DNA of 64,000 nucleotides from Polaromonas sp. (GCA_030655515.1 JAURVI010000041.1:17428-81427); one strand, 5' to 3'; positions 19,254 to 29,091 are shown, counted from the stretch's first letter. The notes: generated by a model not told the origin, from the sequence alone. A program made the numbers and translations.

Positions 19254-19505
19254 AATGGACTCGTCTTTCAATGCGAAAATCTGTCGTTCGGATGATAACA
19301 AACAAATGAATATAAATGAATATATTTGCACGGATATTTGAAGCGGGTTTTAATGGGGCAAAGCCGTCAAGTGACGGCGGATTATTCCGGGACACCCGAC
19401 GTAAAAGGGCGCAGCACCGCGGCGAACGGGCAAGCAAGAATGCGTACGCCCCGCGGGCATAATCGAAGCCATCGCCGGGTGCCGGCATTCGTCAGAGGCA
19501 GATTC

Positions 19506-20567
19506 ATGATTTTGATTACCGGCGGCGCAGGCTTTATCGGCGCCAATTTCGTCCTTGACTGGCTGGCCGGGCGCGACGAAGCGGTCCTCAACCTGGACAA
19601 ACTCACTTACGCCGGCAATATGGAAACCTTGGCGTCCTTGCGGGATGACCCCCGGCATATTTTCGTCAAGGGCGACATCGGCGACAGCGCGCTCGTTGCC
19701 GGCCTGCTGGCCAGGCACCAGCCGCGCGCCATCGTCAACTTCGCCGCCGAGAGCCATGTAGACCGCTCCATCCACGGCCCTGAAGACTTCATCGAAACAA
19801 ACATTGTCGGCACCTTCCGCCTGTTAGAGGCCGTGCGCGCCTACTGGAATGGCCTGGAAGGCGAAGCCAGGGCCGTCTTCCGCTTCCTGCACGTCTCCAC
19901 CGACGAGGTGTACGGCTCACTCGCACCCACGGAAGCCGCCTTTACAGAAACGCATCGCTACGAGCCCAACAGCCCGTATTCAGCCAGCAAGGCGGCCAGC
20001 GACCACCTGGTGCGCGCCTACCACCACACCTACGGCCTGCCGGTGCTCACCACCAATTGCAGCAACAATTACGGTCCCTATCATTTCCCCGAAAAGCTGA
20101 TTCCCCTGATGATCGTCAACGCGCTGGCCGGCAAGCCCCTGCCGGTGTATGGCGACGGCATGCAGGTGCGCGACTGGCTTTACGTCAAAGACCACTGCTG
20201 CGCCATCCGCCGCGTGCTCGAAGCCGGCCAGCCCGGCGAGGTCTACAACGTCGGTGGCTGGAACGAAAAGCCCAACATTGCTATTGTGAACATCGTCTGC
20301 GACCTGCTCGACGAGTTGCGGCCCAAGAACGACGGAGGCAGCTACAAGACGCAGATCACCTACGTCAAAGACCGCCCCGGCCACGACCGCCGCTACGCGA
20401 TTGACGCCAGCAAAATCCAGCGCGAGCTGGGCTGGAAGCCCGCCGAGACCTTTGAAACCGGCATCCGCAAGACGGTGCAGTGGTATCTGGCCAACCCCGA
20501 TTGGGTGGCCCATGTGCAAAGCGGCGCCTACCGCGACTGGGTGCAGACGCAGTATGCGACTTCCTGA
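19506..20567 (+). CDS. rfbB: dTDP-glucose 4,6-dehydratase
   Basis: [53 protein letters not shown]. Confidence 0.97.
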   Translation: MILITGGAGFIGANFVLDWLAGRDEAVLNLDKLTYAGNMETLASLRDDPRHIFVKGDIGDSALVAGLLARHQPRAIVNFAAESHVDRSIHGPEDFIETNIVGTFRLLEAVRAYWNGLEGEARAVFRFLHVSTDEVYGSLAPTEAAFTETHRYEPNSPYSASKAASDHLVRAYHHTYGLPVLTTNCSNNYGPYHFPEKLIPLMIVNALAGKPLPVYGDGMQVRDWLYVKDHCCAIRRVLEAGQPGEVYNVGGWNEKPNIAIVNIVCDLLDELRPKNDGGSYKTQITYVKDRPGHDRRYAIDASKIQRELGWKPAETFETGIRKTVQWYLANPDWVAHVQSGAYRDWVQTQYATS

Positions 20568-20647
20568 TTTCGAGTTGATCGATGCCTTGGTGTTCTCGGC
20601 CTGTCTGCCGGATTGCCTTAAGGGTTTACTGTCTGCCTCTTCTAGTT

Positions 20648-20668
20648 CCCTCTCCCAGAGGGAGAGGG
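20648..20668. repeat. Perfect intergenic palindrome CCCTCTCCC-AGA-GGGAGAGGG
   Basis: 9 bp perfect inverted repeat between rfbB and rfbD. Confidence 0.75.
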
Positions 20669-20765
20669 GGCATACTCAGTTTTCCGCCACGACCCGCCCT
20701 GTACCCGAAAGCTGGATGGCAACCCGGAATGACGGGCCGCCACAAATGCGCGAGAACATGAGCGC

Positions 20766-21659
20766 ATGAAAATCCTCCTCTTCGGAAAAAATGGCCAGGT
20801 CGGTTGGGAGCTGCAGCGCAGCCTGGCGCCACTCGGCGAACTCATCGCGCTTGATCGCCACAGCACGGACCTGTGCGGCGACCTCGCCAATCCGGACGGC
20901 ATACGCGAGGCAGTGCGCCAGGTCCGGCCCGATGTCATCGTCAATGCGGCCGCCTATACCGCCGTTGACAAAGCCGAAAGCGATGCCGCCACCGCCCATG
21001 CGGTGAACGCAGTCGCACCGGGCGCGCTGGCCGATGCGGCCAGGGCCGCCGGCGCATGGCTGGTTCATTATTCGACCGATTATGTTTTCGATGGCAGCGG
21101 CAGCCAGCCGTGGGAAGAGGGCGACCCGACCGGCCCGCTCTGCGTGTATGGCCGGACCAAGCTCGAGGGCGAGCAGCGCATCGCCGCCCTGTGCGCGAAA
21201 CACCTTATTTTGCGCACCAGTTGGGTTTATGCGGCGCGCGGCGCCAACTTCGCCAAAACCATGCTGCGCCTGGCCGGGGAACGTGATCGCCTGACCGTCA
21301 TCGACGATCAGTTCGGTGCGCCGACCGGCGCAGAGCTGATTGCCGACGTGAGCGCCCACGCCATCCGCCAAGTGTTGCAACGCCCCGCAGATGCCGGGCT
21401 GTACCACCTGGTCGCCAGCGGCGAGACCAGTTGGCATGGGTATGCAAAACATGTGCTGGCCCAAGCGCAGAGGGTGCAGCCTGCCATGAAAATAAAAGCA
21501 AGCGAGGTAGCCCCTGTGCCCACCAGTGCCTTCCCCACGCCGGCCAGGCGACCGCACAACTCGCGCCTTGATACGCGCAAGCTGCAAAGTGCCTTCGGCC
21601 TGCGCTTGCCGCCCTGGCAGCAGGGGGTGAACCGCATGCTGAGTGAAGTGATGATTTAA
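20766..21659 (+). CDS. rfbD: dTDP-4-dehydrorhamnose reductase
   Basis: MKILLFGKNGQVGWELQRSLAPLGELIALDR; STDYVFDGSG; YGRTKLEGEQ. Confidence 0.97.
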   Translation: MKILLFGKNGQVGWELQRSLAPLGELIALDRHSTDLCGDLANPDGIREAVRQVRPDVIVNAAAYTAVDKAESDAATAHAVNAVAPGALADAARAAGAWLVHYSTDYVFDGSGSQPWEEGDPTGPLCVYGRTKLEGEQRIAALCAKHLILRTSWVYAARGANFAKTMLRLAGERDRLTVIDDQFGAPTGAELIADVSAHAIRQVLQRPADAGLYHLVASGETSWHGYAKHVLAQAQRVQPAMKIKASEVAPVPTSAFPTPARRPHNSRLDTRKLQSAFGLRLPPWQQGVNRMLSEVMI

Positions 21660-21661
21660 GG

Positions 21662-21673
21662 CATCAGTTGATG
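21662..21673. promoter_or_regulatory. Candidate operator palindrome CATCA-GT-TGATG upstream of vapB1
   Basis: Perfect inverted repeat next to a tcataat -10-like hexamer, 39 nt before the antitoxin ATG. Confidence 0.4.
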
Positions 21674-21711
21674 TCATAATCAATGCTTTGAAGTCAAGGG
21701 GCTTTCCTTTC

Positions 21712-21909
21712 ATGCGTACCACCATCAATCTTGACGACGAACTGCTGGCCCAAGCCCAGCGCATCAGCGGCCTGACCGAGCGCACACAGCTTTTACGCGA
21801 AGCGCTGCTGGCACTGGTGCAGCGCGAGAGCGCCCGCCGCCTTGCCAAGCTGGGTGGCACCGAAGCCCAGTTGCAAGCCATCCCCCGGCGCCGGAATGCT
21901 TCTGCATGA
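21712..21909 (+). CDS. VapB-type antitoxin (module 1)
   Basis: MRTTINLDDELLAQAQRISGLTERTQLLREALLALVQRESARRLAKLGG; overlaps the downstream PIN gene. Confidence 0.88.
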   Translation: MRTTINLDDELLAQAQRISGLTERTQLLREALLALVQRESARRLAKLGGTEAQLQAIPRRRNASA

Positions 21910-22283
21910 TGCTGGTTGACACGTCGGTGTGGATCGACCACCTCAGGCAGGGTGACGCAAAATTGATGGTCGCACTCGAAGCGGGAGAAGTCTGGATGCA
22001 TTCCTTTGTGGTGGGAGAACTGGCTTGTGGCAATTTGCGCTCGCGAGCCGAGGTGCTGAGCCTGTTGCAGGCGCTTCCTTCGATGCCGATATGCACCGAC
22101 AAGGAAGTTCTGTTTGTGATTGACCGGCATGAATTGATGGGGCGAGGCATCGGTTTTGTCGACGCCCATTTGCTGGCGTCCGCCAAACTGGGCGGCGCCC
22201 GGCTTTGGACCCGGGACAAGCGGCTCCACACCATTGCGACTGAACTGGGCCTGGCGCATGCCGAAACACAAACGCAACACTGA
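21906..22283 (+). CDS. VapC-type PIN-domain toxin (module 1)
   Basis: MMLVDTSVWIDHLRQGD; ELACGN; GRGIGFVDAHLLASAKLGGARLWTRDKRL. Confidence 0.92.
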   Translation: MMLVDTSVWIDHLRQGDAKLMVALEAGEVWMHSFVVGELACGNLRSRAEVLSLLQALPSMPICTDKEVLFVIDRHELMGRGIGFVDAHLLASAKLGGARLWTRDKRLHTIATELGLAHAETQTQH

Positions 22284-22333
22284 ATGAGCACAGTAGAAAA
22301 GCACGAGGAGTGAGAGTTTTTGGTAACATCGAA

Positions 22334-22371
22334 CCATTGCATCAATGAATTGCTGCATCACTTCATCAGGT
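22334..22371. promoter_or_regulatory. Candidate autoregulatory repeats upstream of vapB2
   Basis: attgcatcaatgaattgctgcatcacttcatcagg with repeated TGCATCA and TCA(A/C)TGAA-like motifs. Confidence 0.35.
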
Positions 22372-22379
22372 AAACAATT

Positions 22380-22610
22380 ATGCGAACCACCATTGACCTT
22401 GCTGACGACGTTTTGGCTGCTGCCAAGGAGCTTGCCCGCCTTGAAAACAGCACCGCCGGTGCTGTGCTGTCGCGCCTGGCGCGGCAGGCGCTGACGGCTG
22501 GCAGCTCGGGTTCAGATCGCTCTGTGGCCGGCTTTCGTACCATTCCCCGGCGTGGCCATGTCGTGACCAACGATCATGTGAATGCGATCAGGGAGCAAGA
22601 GGGTATTTGA
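22380..22610 (+). CDS. VapB-type antitoxin (module 2)
   Basis: MRTTIDLADDVLAAAKELARLENSTAGAVLSRLARQAL; overlaps the PIN gene. Confidence 0.87.
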   Translation: MRTTIDLADDVLAAAKELARLENSTAGAVLSRLARQALTAGSSGSDRSVAGFRTIPRRGHVVTNDHVNAIREQEGI

Positions 22611-23053
22611 TGCGGGCGCTGCTAGATGTCAGCGTGCTGATCGCTTTGTTCGATTCCGAGCACATTCACCATGTTTCAGTGACGCGATGGTTTGCCGAAC
22701 ATGCCCGGCACGGTTGGGCCTCGTGCCCCCTGACGCAAAATGGCTGCATCCGGATTCTCTCGCAGCCCGCGTACGCCAACCATGCGCCCGCTGCTTTGGT
22801 GGCCGAGATTCTGGCTGAGGCCACGGCCGATCCCCGGCATGAGTTCTGGCCCGATTCGTTCAGTGTGTTGACGGCGGGTACCTTGCGCTGGGACCGGCTG
22901 CTAACCGGCCGGCACCTCACCGACGTGTATCTTCTGGCATTGGCTCAGCGCAACGCAGGGCGCCTGGTGACCCTTGATCAAGGCATTCCTGTTTCGGCCG
23001 TGCCTGAAGCGCGCGCCGAAAATCTGGCTGTCTTGCTGAACAAACCTCATTAA
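22610..23053 (+). CDS. VapC-type PIN-domain toxin (module 2)
   Basis: [60 protein letters not shown] overlap with the antitoxin. Confidence 0.92.
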   Translation: MRALLDVSVLIALFDSEHIHHVSVTRWFAEHARHGWASCPLTQNGCIRILSQPAYANHAPAALVAEILAEATADPRHEFWPDSFSVLTAGTLRWDRLLTGRHLTDVYLLALAQRNAGRLVTLDQGIPVSAVPEARAENLAVLLNKPH

Positions 23054-23067
23054 CGGTGACAACTCCC

Positions 23068-23949
23068 ATGACCCCACGCAAAGGCATCATCCTCGCCGGC
23101 GGCTCCGGCACCCGCCTGCACCCGGCCACGCTGGCCATCAGCAAGCAGCTTTTGCCGGTGTACGACAAACCCATGATCTACTACCCGCTGAGCACCCTCA
23201 TGCTGGCGGGCATACGCGACGTGCTCATCATCAGCACCCCGCAAGACACGCCGCGCTTTACCCAGTTGCTGGGCGACGGCAGCCAGTGGGGCATGAACCT
23301 GCAATACGCGGTGCAGCCCAGCCCCGATGGCCTGGCGCAGGCCTTCATCATCGGGGACAAGTTTGTAGGCCATGCCCCCAGCGCCCTGGTGCTGGGCGAC
23401 AACATCTTTCATGGTCACGACTTTGCGCAGCTCCTGGCGGGTGCAGACGCCCAGACCCAAGGCGCCACTGTGTTTGCCTACCATGTGCAAGACCCCGAGC
23501 GCTACGGCGTGGTGGCCTTTGACGCCCAGGGCAAGGCCGTCAGCATCGAAGAAAAGCCGATCCAACCCAAGAGCAACTATGCCGTGACGGGCCTTTATTT
23601 CTACGACAACCAGGTCGTTGACATTGCCAAGGCCGTCAAGCCCAGCGCCCGCGGCGAACTCGAAATCACCGCCGTCAACCAGGCCTACCTTGATCGTGGC
23701 CAGCTCGATGTGCAGATCATGCAGCGCGGCTACGCCTGGCTGGACACCGGAACCCATGAAAGCCTGCTCGAGGCGGGCCAGTTCATTGCCACCCTCGAAA
23801 AGCGGCAGGGCCTGAAAATTGCCTGCCCCGAAGAGATCGCCTGGCGCAACGGTTTCATCAATCAGCAGCAGCTCGAAAAATTAGCCCAGCCCCTGGCCAA
23901 GAACGGCTATGGCCAGTACCTCTTCAGTCTCCTGTCATCCCGGGTTTGA
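23068..23949 (+). CDS. rfbA: Glucose-1-phosphate thymidylyltransferase
   Basis: [51 protein letters not shown]. Confidence 0.97.
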   Translation: MTPRKGIILAGGSGTRLHPATLAISKQLLPVYDKPMIYYPLSTLMLAGIRDVLIISTPQDTPRFTQLLGDGSQWGMNLQYAVQPSPDGLAQAFIIGDKFVGHAPSALVLGDNIFHGHDFAQLLAGADAQTQGATVFAYHVQDPERYGVVAFDAQGKAVSIEEKPIQPKSNYAVTGLYFYDNQVVDIAKAVKPSARGELEITAVNQAYLDRGQLDVQIMQRGYAWLDTGTHESLLEAGQFIATLEKRQGLKIACPEEIAWRNGFINQQQLEKLAQPLAKNGYGQYLFSLLSSRV

Positions 23950-23956
23950 CCCGGGA
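23938..23956. repeat. Palindrome TCCCGGGT-ttg-ACCCGGGA overlapping the rfbA stop codon
   Basis: 8 bp perfect stem; the rfbA TGA (23947-23949) lies in its loop/stem. Confidence 0.75.
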
Positions 23957-23977
23957 TCCATGCCTCGGAATCTCATC

Positions 23978-24544
23978 ATGAATGTTATCCCCACCTCTAT
24001 TCCAGATGTCTTGATCATCGAGCCCCGGGTATTCGGCGATTCGCGAGGTTTCTTTTTCGAAAGCTTCAACCAGCGCGACTTCAATGCCGCGACCGGCACC
24101 GATTTCAGCTTCGTGCAGGACAACCACAGCCGATCGGCGAAGGGTGTGCTGCGCGGCCTGCATTACCAGTTGGGCCAGCCACAGGGCAAGCTGGTGCGCG
24201 TGGTGCGCGGCGCCGTTTTCGACGTGGCCGTTGACATCCGCCCCGCGTCGCCGACGTTCGGAAAATGGTCTGGCCTGGAATTGAACGAGCACGATCACCG
24301 GCAGCTCTGGGTGCCGCCTGGCTTGGCGCACGGATTTCTGGTGCTCAGCGACAGCGCCGACTTTTTATACAAGACCACCGATTACTACGCGCCGGAACTG
24401 GAGCGCTGCATTGCGTGGAACGATCCCGCACTGGCGATCAATTGGCCGTTGTCAGGCAGCCTGCCACAACTCTCGGGCAAGGATCAGGCTGGCGAGTACG
24501 TAGTGTTTGACGGGGGGGTCGATAAACTTTCATTTATTGGGTAA
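23978..24544 (+). CDS. rfbC: dTDP-4-dehydrorhamnose 3,5-epimerase
   Basis: MNVIPTSIPDVLIIEPRVFGDSRGFFFESFNQRDF; LRGLHYQ; VAVDIRPASPTFGKW; PPGLAHGFLVLS. Confidence 0.97.
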   Translation: MNVIPTSIPDVLIIEPRVFGDSRGFFFESFNQRDFNAATGTDFSFVQDNHSRSAKGVLRGLHYQLGQPQGKLVRVVRGAVFDVAVDIRPASPTFGKWSGLELNEHDHRQLWVPPGLAHGFLVLSDSADFLYKTTDYYAPELERCIAWNDPALAINWPLSGSLPQLSGKDQAGEYVVFDGGVDKLSFIG

Positions 24545-24595
24545 ACTCTCCCGAATTGGTGATCATGAAAAACGAAAAAAACTAGATTGAATCAA

Positions 24596-25363
24596 ATGAA
24601 AGCTGTCATTCTTGCCGGGGGGTTGGGTACGCGAATTAGCGAAGAGACCTCAGTTAAACCCAAGCCGATGATTGAAATTGGAGGCCGGCCAATTCTCTGG
24701 CACCTCATGAAAATCTACGCCTCTCATGGTGTGAATGATTTCGTGATTTGTTGTGGCTACAAGGGTTACGTCATCAAAGAATACTTTGCCAATTATTTTC
24801 TGCATATGTCGGATGTGACGTTTGACATGGCCGGGAACTCGATGCAGGTTCATAGGCAGAAGGCAGAGCCCTGGCGAGTCACATTGGTTGACACCGGCGA
24901 AACAACCCAGACGGGTGGCCGTTTAAAACGGGTTGCCGAGTATTTGGGCGACGAAGATTTTTGTATGACCTATGGCGATGGCGTTGGCGATATCAATATC
25001 GCTGCAACGCTCGCGTTCCACAAGGAACATGGCCGGATGGCAACCATGACCGCGACCCAGCCGCCTGGTCGTTTCGGCGCTTTGGGTCTCAGTGGGACAT
25101 CGGTGCGCAGCTTCCTTGAAAAACCGCATGGCGATGGCGGCTGGATTAATGGTGGGTTTTTCGTGCTCTCGCCCAAAGTGCTTGACTTGATAGACGGCGA
25201 TGAGTCCATCTGGGAGCGCAAGCCACTGGAAGAGTTGGCGCGTACCGACCAGCTTCAAGCCTATCTTCACCACGGTTTCTGGCAGCCTATGGATACGCTT
25301 AGGGACAAGAACCACCTGGAAGACTTGTGGGATTCTGGCAAGGCGCCATGGAAGTTGTGGTGA
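24596..25363 (+). CDS. rfbF: Glucose-1-phosphate cytidylyltransferase
   Basis: [64 protein letters not shown]. Confidence 0.97.
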   Translation: MKAVILAGGLGTRISEETSVKPKPMIEIGGRPILWHLMKIYASHGVNDFVICCGYKGYVIKEYFANYFLHMSDVTFDMAGNSMQVHRQKAEPWRVTLVDTGETTQTGGRLKRVAEYLGDEDFCMTYGDGVGDINIAATLAFHKEHGRMATMTATQPPGRFGALGLSGTSVRSFLEKPHGDGGWINGGFFVLSPKVLDLIDGDESIWERKPLEELARTDQLQAYLHHGFWQPMDTLRDKNHLEDLWDSGKAPWKLW

Positions 25364-26454
25364 TGAGCGCCTCTTTCTGGCGTGGGCGCAAGGTTTTTAT
25401 TACCGGCCATACGGGCTTCAAGGGCGGCTGGTTGTGCCTGTGGCTGCAAAGCCTGGGCGCAGAAATAACCGGATTCTCGCTGGAACCGCCGACCAGTCCA
25501 AGCCTCTTCGAGGTAGCAAGAGTCGGGCAGGGGATGAGTTCCATCATTGGGGACATTCGGGATGGCGAGGTGCTGTCCCGCGCCATGAATGAGGCTCGCC
25601 CTGAGGTGGTCATTCACATGGCCGCGCAACCTCTTGTGCGCTACTCCTACGATCATCCGGTTGAAACCTATTCCACCAATGTGATGGGGACGGTTCATCT
25701 TTTAGAGGCTGTGCGGGCTGTGGGTACTGTTCGATCAGTGGTGGTGGTGACCAGCGACAAGTGCTACGAAAACAAAGAGTGGGTATGGGGCTATCGTGAA
25801 AACGAACCCATGGGTGGCTACGATCCCTACAGCAACAGCAAGGGGTGTTCGGAGTTGGTTGTGTCGGCCTACCGCTCTTCATATTTCAACCCGGATGCTT
25901 ATGAGAAGCATGGTGTAGCGCTAGCGTCTGCGCGAGCCGGCAATGTGATCGGGGGCGGTGACTGGGCGGGGGACAGGCTAATTCCGGACATACTACGAGC
26001 CATCGAAACATTATCGCCAGTGTTAATTCGTAGTCCTCGATCGATTCGCCCTTGGCAGCACGTGCTTGAACCGCTCTCAGGCTATCTTCTGTTGGCGGAA
26101 CGCCTTTATCAGGGTGGCGCGGAATATGCAGAAGGCTGGAATTTCGGACCTGCAGATAACGATGCTCGCTCGGTGGAGTGGATTGTCGAAAAACTGTGCA
26201 ATATATGGGGCGAGGGGGCAGCCTGGAGACTAGATACTGTAGTTGGTCCCCATGAGGCCCATTATTTGAAATTGGATTGTTCCAAAGCACAAAATGTACT
26301 TGGTTGGAAACCTGTTTGGAATCTCGAGACGACCCTGACTAAAATTGTCGATTGGCATCAGTCCGCTACTTCCGGTGAGGATATGCGAGCCGAGACGATT
26401 TCTCAAATCAAAGAATTTCAACGTAATATGCAATATTTAACCAAGGAGAAGTGA
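25363..26454 (+). CDS. rfbG: CDP-glucose 4,6-dehydratase
   Basis: [55 protein letters not shown] coupling with rfb[34 protein letters not shown]. Confidence 0.97.
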   Translation: MSASFWRGRKVFITGHTGFKGGWLCLWLQSLGAEITGFSLEPPTSPSLFEVARVGQGMSSIIGDIRDGEVLSRAMNEARPEVVIHMAAQPLVRYSYDHPVETYSTNVMGTVHLLEAVRAVGTVRSVVVVTSDKCYENKEWVWGYRENEPMGGYDPYSNSKGCSELVVSAYRSSYFNPDAYEKHGVALASARAGNVIGGGDWAGDRLIPDILRAIETLSPVLIRSPRSIRPWQHVLEPLSGYLLLAERLYQGGAEYAEGWNFGPADNDARSVEWIVEKLCNIWGEGAAWRLDTVVGPHEAHYLKLDCSKAQNVLGWKPVWNLETTLTKIVDWHQSATSGEDMRAETISQIKEFQRNMQYLTKEK

Positions 26455-27257
26455 ACGTGAATGCAGTAGAAAGAAAGATGCTTGATATTCTCAAGATGTT
26501 GCGTCAGGAATATGGTGCTTTATCAGTCAAGGCGGAATTTGAGGCAGAGGGTACGCGTACAGACGAATTGCTTCGTTTAATTGATCTTGCGCGCCGTGCT
26601 GATTTGAAAGTGGGTTTAAAAATTGGAGGCGCCGAAGCAGTTCGTGACCTTATTGAAAGCAAGCAATTTGGGGTTGAATATATCATCGCCCCTATGGTTG
26701 AAACTCCTTATGCTCTCAAGAAGTTTATTGAAGCAAAAAACAAAGTATATACTAAAGGACAGCGGGAATATACAGATTTTCTTTTTAATCTTGAAACAGA
26801 AACTACGTTTGGTTCCCTTCAGGAGTTGGTCAAGGTGGCAAAATCAGAAAATGGTGTTCAAGGTATCGTCTTTGGTCGAGTTGATTTTGTCGGATCGATG
26901 GGGCAATCCAGAGACGCGATTGATTCTTCCAAGATTACTGATTATGTGGTTTCCACTGCCGAAGCTGCCAAGGCCGGCGGTCTTGACTTGGTGGTTGGTG
27001 GCGCGGTATCGATCGACTCACTGCCCGAACTCCGTAAGGTCAACAACGTTCATTTGACCCGCTTTGAAACCCGCAAGGTTATCTTCGATGCGAGCGCGCT
27101 AGATAGTCCGAAAATGACAAACGGATTGAAGGAAACGGTTCACTTTGAATTGCTCTGGCTGGAAAACAAGCGCGACTACTATGGTGAAATCCAGGGAGAA
27201 GACTCAAGCCGCATTGAAATGCTTGAAAAGCGTTGGTCAAAATTGAGTGCTGCGTAA
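26451..27257 (+). CDS. HpcH/HpaI aldolase / citrate-lyase-superfamily-like protein
   Basis: [33 protein letters not shown]...[21 protein letters not shown]...[18 protein letters not shown]-barrel-like pattern. Confidence 0.68.
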   Translation: MNVNAVERKMLDILKMLRQEYGALSVKAEFEAEGTRTDELLRLIDLARRADLKVGLKIGGAEAVRDLIESKQFGVEYIIAPMVETPYALKKFIEAKNKVYTKGQREYTDFLFNLETETTFGSLQELVKVAKSENGVQGIVFGRVDFVGSMGQSRDAIDSSKITDYVVSTAEAAKAGGLDLVVGGAVSIDSLPELRKVNNVHLTRFETRKVIFDASALDSPKMTNGLKETVHFELLWLENKRDYYGEIQGEDSSRIEMLEKRWSKLSAA

Positions 27258-27296
27258 TGGTCTTCGCTCATTCGAATCGATTGCGACTGTCATCTG

Positions 27297-28013
27297 GTGC
27301 CTAAACAATCTGTAGTCATTTTTGGCGCATCGGGCGCAATTGGCCAAGCTCTTTGTGAGAGTTTTCTCGCGAAGGATTTTGAAGTGGTGGCCATCAGCCG
27401 GGCAGAGAGGACTCCCAATGACCCTCGGTCCAAGGCCGACTGGTTGGTCTGGGACGTTTCCGACGGCGGAGGCGCTCTCGTCGCTTTTGATAATTCGCGG
27501 CAATTCGACGCGGTGGTTTGGGCGCAGGGCGTCAATTGCAGCGATGATATATACACTTTTGATTTGAAGGCGCATGAGGAGATATATGCCGCCAACGTGA
27601 CTTATATACTTGTCAGTCTGCAAGTCTTGTTGCGGCATAACTTGCTCACACCGTCGGCGCGTCTTTGCATCATTAGTTCAATCTGGCAGAATCTGGCTCG
27701 CCAAAACAAGTTGTCGTACTGCATCACCAAATCAGCGTTGCAGGGGCTGGTGCAGTCTCTTACGGTTGATCTCGGGCGTTCGGGGTATCTTGTGAATGCG
27801 GTACTACCAGGCGCGTTGGACACCCCGATGACCCGCGCCAATCTCAGCGGCGAGCAGATAAGTCGTCTGGAGGGGATGACCCCATTGGGAAGTCTCCCCG
27901 AGTTGAATGACGTGTGCAATCTCGTTGGTTTTCTGTGCTCCCGTGACAACACAGGCATTACGGGGCAGTTCATTGCGGCCGACAGAGGGTTTTCATATGC
28001 AAGAATCGTTTGA
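27297..28013 (+). CDS. SDR-family NAD(P)-dependent oxidoreductase
   Basis: GTG start; VVIFGASGAIGQALCESFLAK; NxxG-like WAQGVN; SYCITKSALQGLVQSL (YxxxK). Confidence 0.88.
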   Translation: MPKQSVVIFGASGAIGQALCESFLAKDFEVVAISRAERTPNDPRSKADWLVWDVSDGGGALVAFDNSRQFDAVVWAQGVNCSDDIYTFDLKAHEEIYAANVTYILVSLQVLLRHNLLTPSARLCIISSIWQNLARQNKLSYCITKSALQGLVQSLTVDLGRSGYLVNAVLPGALDTPMTRANLSGEQISRLEGMTPLGSLPELNDVCNLVGFLCSRDNTGITGQFIAADRGFSYARIV

Positions 28014-29091
28014 AGTTTCTGCCTCTGGCGGCGGCTATCGGGTGGTTGTCGGTCGAGGTCTCCTAAAGGAAGTCGTTGCCGATAATCCTGATGCCATCTT
28101 TATGGTTGATGATCACTTGGCGCCGTTGTTGCCTATTCCCGTCAACTGCCGGATCCTTGTCAAGGCATTGGAAGCCAATAAATCCCTGGAATGCATGTCG
28201 GAAATCGTACTCAAGTTACGTGAATTGGGCGCGAATCGGGCAACTCATTTAGTTGCGATCGGCGGCGGGGTTATTCAGGATGTCGCCACATTTTCTGCCT
28301 CGATCTATATGCGGGGAATTCGGTGGACGTATATGCCCACTACTTTGCTGAGTATGGCGGACTCCTGTATTGGCGGGAAATCCTCTATTAACGTATTGGG
28401 TTACAAGAATCTTGTCGGCAATTTCTATCCACCGAAAGAGGTTTTGATCGACATCGATTTCGTCGCCAGCCTGGATTCCGAAAAAGTTGTCGGAGGACTA
28501 TTTGAGGCCGCAAAAATCTGCTATGCCCGCGGCTATCAAGACTTCCAGGATTATCTCTCCGACGGTACTGCTGCCCAGATGTCGGTGGATAATGTCCAGC
28601 GCATCATTGTTCGTGCCTTGCGAACGAAGAAGTGGTTTATTGAAACCGATGAATTCGACCAAAAGGAACGACTACTTCTGAATTTTGGTCATACTTTCGG
28701 CCATGCCATTGAAGCGGGTACCAATTTCAGCGTGCCCCACGGGGTCGCGGTCGGGGTTGGAATGATTGTCGCCGTTGAATATGCCAAAAAGCGGGGTTGG
28801 CTGTCCCCAACAGGTATTGAAAGAACTTCCAACTTGTCCAGGCATGCCAAATCTATGCTTAGGTTGGATGGCGGCAGTATCGTCGCGGTGCCCGCAGCCA
28901 TTGACCTGAAATTGGTCATGGAAAAATTCAATAATGACAAAAAGCACCTCTCTGACACATATCGTATGGTATGTCCTCGAGGGGCTGGTGAGCTTGAATT
29001 GGTTTCCGAGGCAAAGAATGACGATACGCATCGTGATATCACTTGGGCCTATGAAAGCGCGTTGAGGGAAATTGGTTGGCAGACAAAGTGA
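27997..29091 (+). CDS. 3-dehydroquinate synthase / sugar-phosphate cyclase family protein
   Basis: GGGVIQDVATFSASIYMRGIRWTYMPTTLLSMADSCIGGKSSINVLGYKNLVGNFYPPKEVLID; LLLNFGHTFGHAIEAGTNFSVPHGVAVGVGM. Confidence 0.92.
   Translation: MQESFEVSASGGGYRVVVGRGLLKEVVADNPDAIFMVDDHLAPLLPIPVNCRILVKALEANKSLECMSEIVLKLRELGANRATHLVAIGGGVIQDVATFSASIYMRGIRWTYMPTTLLSMADSCIGGKSSINVLGYKNLVGNFYPPKEVLIDIDFVASLDSEKVVGGLFEAAKICYARGYQDFQDYLSDGTAAQMSVDNVQRIIVRALRTKKWFIETDEFDQKERLLLNFGHTFGHAIEAGTNFSVPHGVAVGVGMIVAVEYAKKRGWLSPTGIERTSNLSRHAKSMLRLDGGSIVAVPAAIDLKLVMEKFNNDKKHLSDTYRMVCPRGAGELELVSEAKNDDTHRDITWAYESALREIGWQTK

Noticed and set aside
20648-20668. CCCTCTCCC-AGA-GGGAGAGGG as a rho-independent terminator of rfbB
   Set aside because: No U-tract on the plus strand; looks more like a dispersed intergenic palindrome, so not called as a terminator.
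20676-22361. 561 aa minus-strand ORF
   Set aside because: Antisense to rfbD and vapBC module 1, both of which have clear family motifs on the plus strand.
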